Shown here in pieces: positions 63,349-64,000 of a DNA stretch of 64,000 bases. The DNA is from Mycobacterium lehmannii. Its GTDB lineage: Bacteria; Actinomycetota; Actinomycetes; Mycobacteriales; Mycobacteriaceae. Below the pieces are notes generated by a model, which searched no databases, was not told the DNA's origin, and saw nothing but the letters and a program-made list of their open reading frames with translations. The stretch spans positions 403,791 through 467,790 of the forward strand of contig NZ_NKCN01000001.1 in assembly GCF_002245535.1 (NCBI RefSeq), written 5' to 3'. Numbering within the stretch: position 1 is the first letter of the stretch; each line of letters starts with the position of its first letter. A program made the position numbers and the translations under genes.

Positions 63349-63849
63349 TCAGACCCCGAAGCGCTTAGCGGAGTAGTCGCGCAGGTTGTACAGGAACTTC
63401 TGGAACAGCCAGCCCATCACCGGCCCGCCGAGCGTCATCCCGATCCGGGCGGCGGCGCCGTTGGGCTTCATCGCCATCACCCACGTCAGGTGGCAGCCCT
63501 GCGCCGTCCGCACCACCCGGTAGTCCTCGGCGAATGCGCCGATACTTCCCGTCGAGGCCTCGTTGAACCGAAAAGCCATGTGGCTGTAGGGTTCCCAGGC
63601 GAGAAATTCCTCGTCGCCGACGATGCCGCCGCGCATCTTCACCGTTCGGGTGGCGCCGACGCCGCGTGGTTCGGGGCTCGTCCACGTCACCTCGGTGATC
63701 ACGGAGGCCCAGCAAGGCCACGACTGTGCGTCGGCGAGCACCTCGAAGAGCTGCTCGGGCGTGATCGCGAGGTCGACGGTGCTGACGAACCGGAATGGCG
63801 CGTTCTCGACGAAGTCCAGGTCGACGCGTTCACATTGCTGCATGGGCAT
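63349..63849 (-). CDS. SRPBCC (START/polyketide cyclase-like) protein
   Basis: A 166-residue single-domain protein with the SRPBCC pattern: FRFVSTVDLAITPEQLFEVL, then DAQSWPCWASVITEVTW, and a C-terminal long helix (LGGPVMGWLFQKFLYNLRDY). These bind hydrophobic ligands or act as polyketide cyclases/dehydratases; the ligand is unknown. ATG 63849 or the one two codons later (63843). An insertion sequence begins about 17 nt upstream, so its native promoter is probably disrupted or replaced. Confidence 0.78.
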   Translation of the reverse strand: MPMQQCERVDLDFVENAPFRFVSTVDLAITPEQLFEVLADAQSWPCWASVITEVTWTSPEPRGVGATRTVKMRGGIVGDEEFLAWEPYSHMAFRFNEASTGSIGAFAEDYRVVRTAQGCHLTWVMAMKPNGAAARIGMTLGGPVMGWLFQKFLYNLRDYSAKRFGV

Positions 63850-63865
63850 ACACAGTAAAGGACGC

Positions 63866-64000
63866 TGTCTAGTTGTACCGGGTCATGAGGTTGGTGTCAG
63901 TCGGCTTATCGGTGGGAGGCCGCCGAGTGCGCTGTGACGTCGTTGAGTGTTGTAGTAGTGGAGCCAGGGGGCAAGGGCTGCGGCGCGCTGGCTATTGGAG
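63866..64000 (-). mobile_element. IS481-like insertion sequence, 3' end
   Basis: The window ends inside an insertion sequence. The left edge is taken at TGTCTAGTTGTACC (63866 onward), which begins with TGT as terminal inverted repeats of the IS481 group do; the exact border and target duplication cannot be set without the other end. The transposase reads toward the left. Confidence 0.6.
63883..64000 (-). CDS. IS481-like transposase, C-terminal end (partial)
   Basis: The last ~38 residues are visible, ending LAPWLHYYNTQRRHSALGGL followed by PPISRLTPTS. This is the C-terminus of the DDE integrase-core transposases of IS481/IS3 type (the W-YN--R-H-ALGG-PP pattern). The 5' part lies beyond the window, so I cannot say whether the gene is intact. 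Confidence 0.75.
   Translation of the reverse strand, partial: SNSQRAAALAPWLHYYNTQRRHSALGGLPPISRLTPTS

Noticed and set aside
1..64000. CRISPR arrays, tRNA or rRNA genes
   Set aside because: No regularly spaced direct repeats and no cloverleaf with conserved T-loop sequence were seen when reading both strands by eye; a tRNA scan would be decisive.

Overview
The window is a high-GC actinobacterial chromosome segment, most likely from a rapidly growing Mycobacterium (Mycolicibacterium). The evidence is the gene content (PimA, PatA, PI-phosphate synthase, L,D-transpeptidase, proline-inserted SecD, mycofactocin-coupled SDR, many FadE-type enzymes). The order thrS - HIT - pgsA1 - patA - pimA - Nudix - pdxS - tesB - pdxT - yebC - ruvCAB - (car) - yajC - secDF - lipoprotein - apt - relA - ppi - glyoxalase-like - hisS - Rv2578c-like radical SAM also mirrors, from memory, the M. 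tuberculosis Rv2613c-Rv2578c block. GTG starts, 4-nt ATGA/GTGA overlaps and leaderless promoters are common. Assignments rest on reading protein motifs by eye; no database search was run.

Layout. 1-3.9 kb: DUF3618 and holin-like envelope proteins, a secreted Val-Pro-Pro repeat protein, an L,D-transpeptidase with a probable TTG start, a GAF-ANTAR RNA-binding regulator and a DUF1990 protein. 3.9-12.4 kb: aldo/keto reductase, thioesterase and PGPGW membrane protein, then thrS followed by an overlapping operon that builds phosphatidylinositol mannosides (pgsA1-patA-pimA) and ends in a membrane protein and a Nudix hydrolase. 12.4-18.4 kb: secreted C39-like protein, pyridoxal phosphate synthase (pdxS, pdxT) around a thioesterase II gene, a FadE with a perfect palindromic operator, and yebC. 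18.4-24.2 kb: an MscS channel flanked by two paralogous small membrane proteins, then ruvCAB behind a near-consensus SOS box.

24.2-28.7 kb is a plastic interval: the last ~195 codons of a carboxylic acid reductase (fadD9/car) survive as a remnant, a cytochrome P450-like fragment sits nearby, and an aldehyde dehydrogenase occupies the space before yajC. 28.7-37.3 kb: yajC-secD-secF, a peptide-type binding lipoprotein, apt and relA (protein export, adenine salvage, stringent response). 37.3-41.3 kb: tandem cyclophilin-type isomerases, a metallo-beta-lactamase-fold hydrolase and hisS. 41.3-47.3 kb: a paired membrane-protein cassette bracketed by two inverted copies of a 62-bp intergenic element, then urtEDCBA for urea uptake.

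47.5-51.3 kb: an MmpS-like secreted protein, then helD (RNA polymerase recycling) and a radical SAM gene diverging from a perfect LexA box. 51.3-59.2 kb: a catabolic block with two paired acyl-CoA dehydrogenases, an amidohydrolase, a TetR regulator with two matching operators, a thioesterase, two SDR-type proteins and a metallo-hydrolase. 59.2-64 kb: a DUF885 peptidase-like protein, a neutral zinc metallopeptidase, a carboxylesterase, an SRPBCC protein and, at the right edge, the 3' end of an IS481-like transposase inserted just upstream of the SRPBCC gene.

No tRNA, rRNA, CRISPR array or prophage was seen. The most notable non-coding signals are the two SOS boxes, the TetR operator pair, the fadE palindrome and a family of hairpin-forming intergenic elements sharing a GCGARMGTGCG-type motif.
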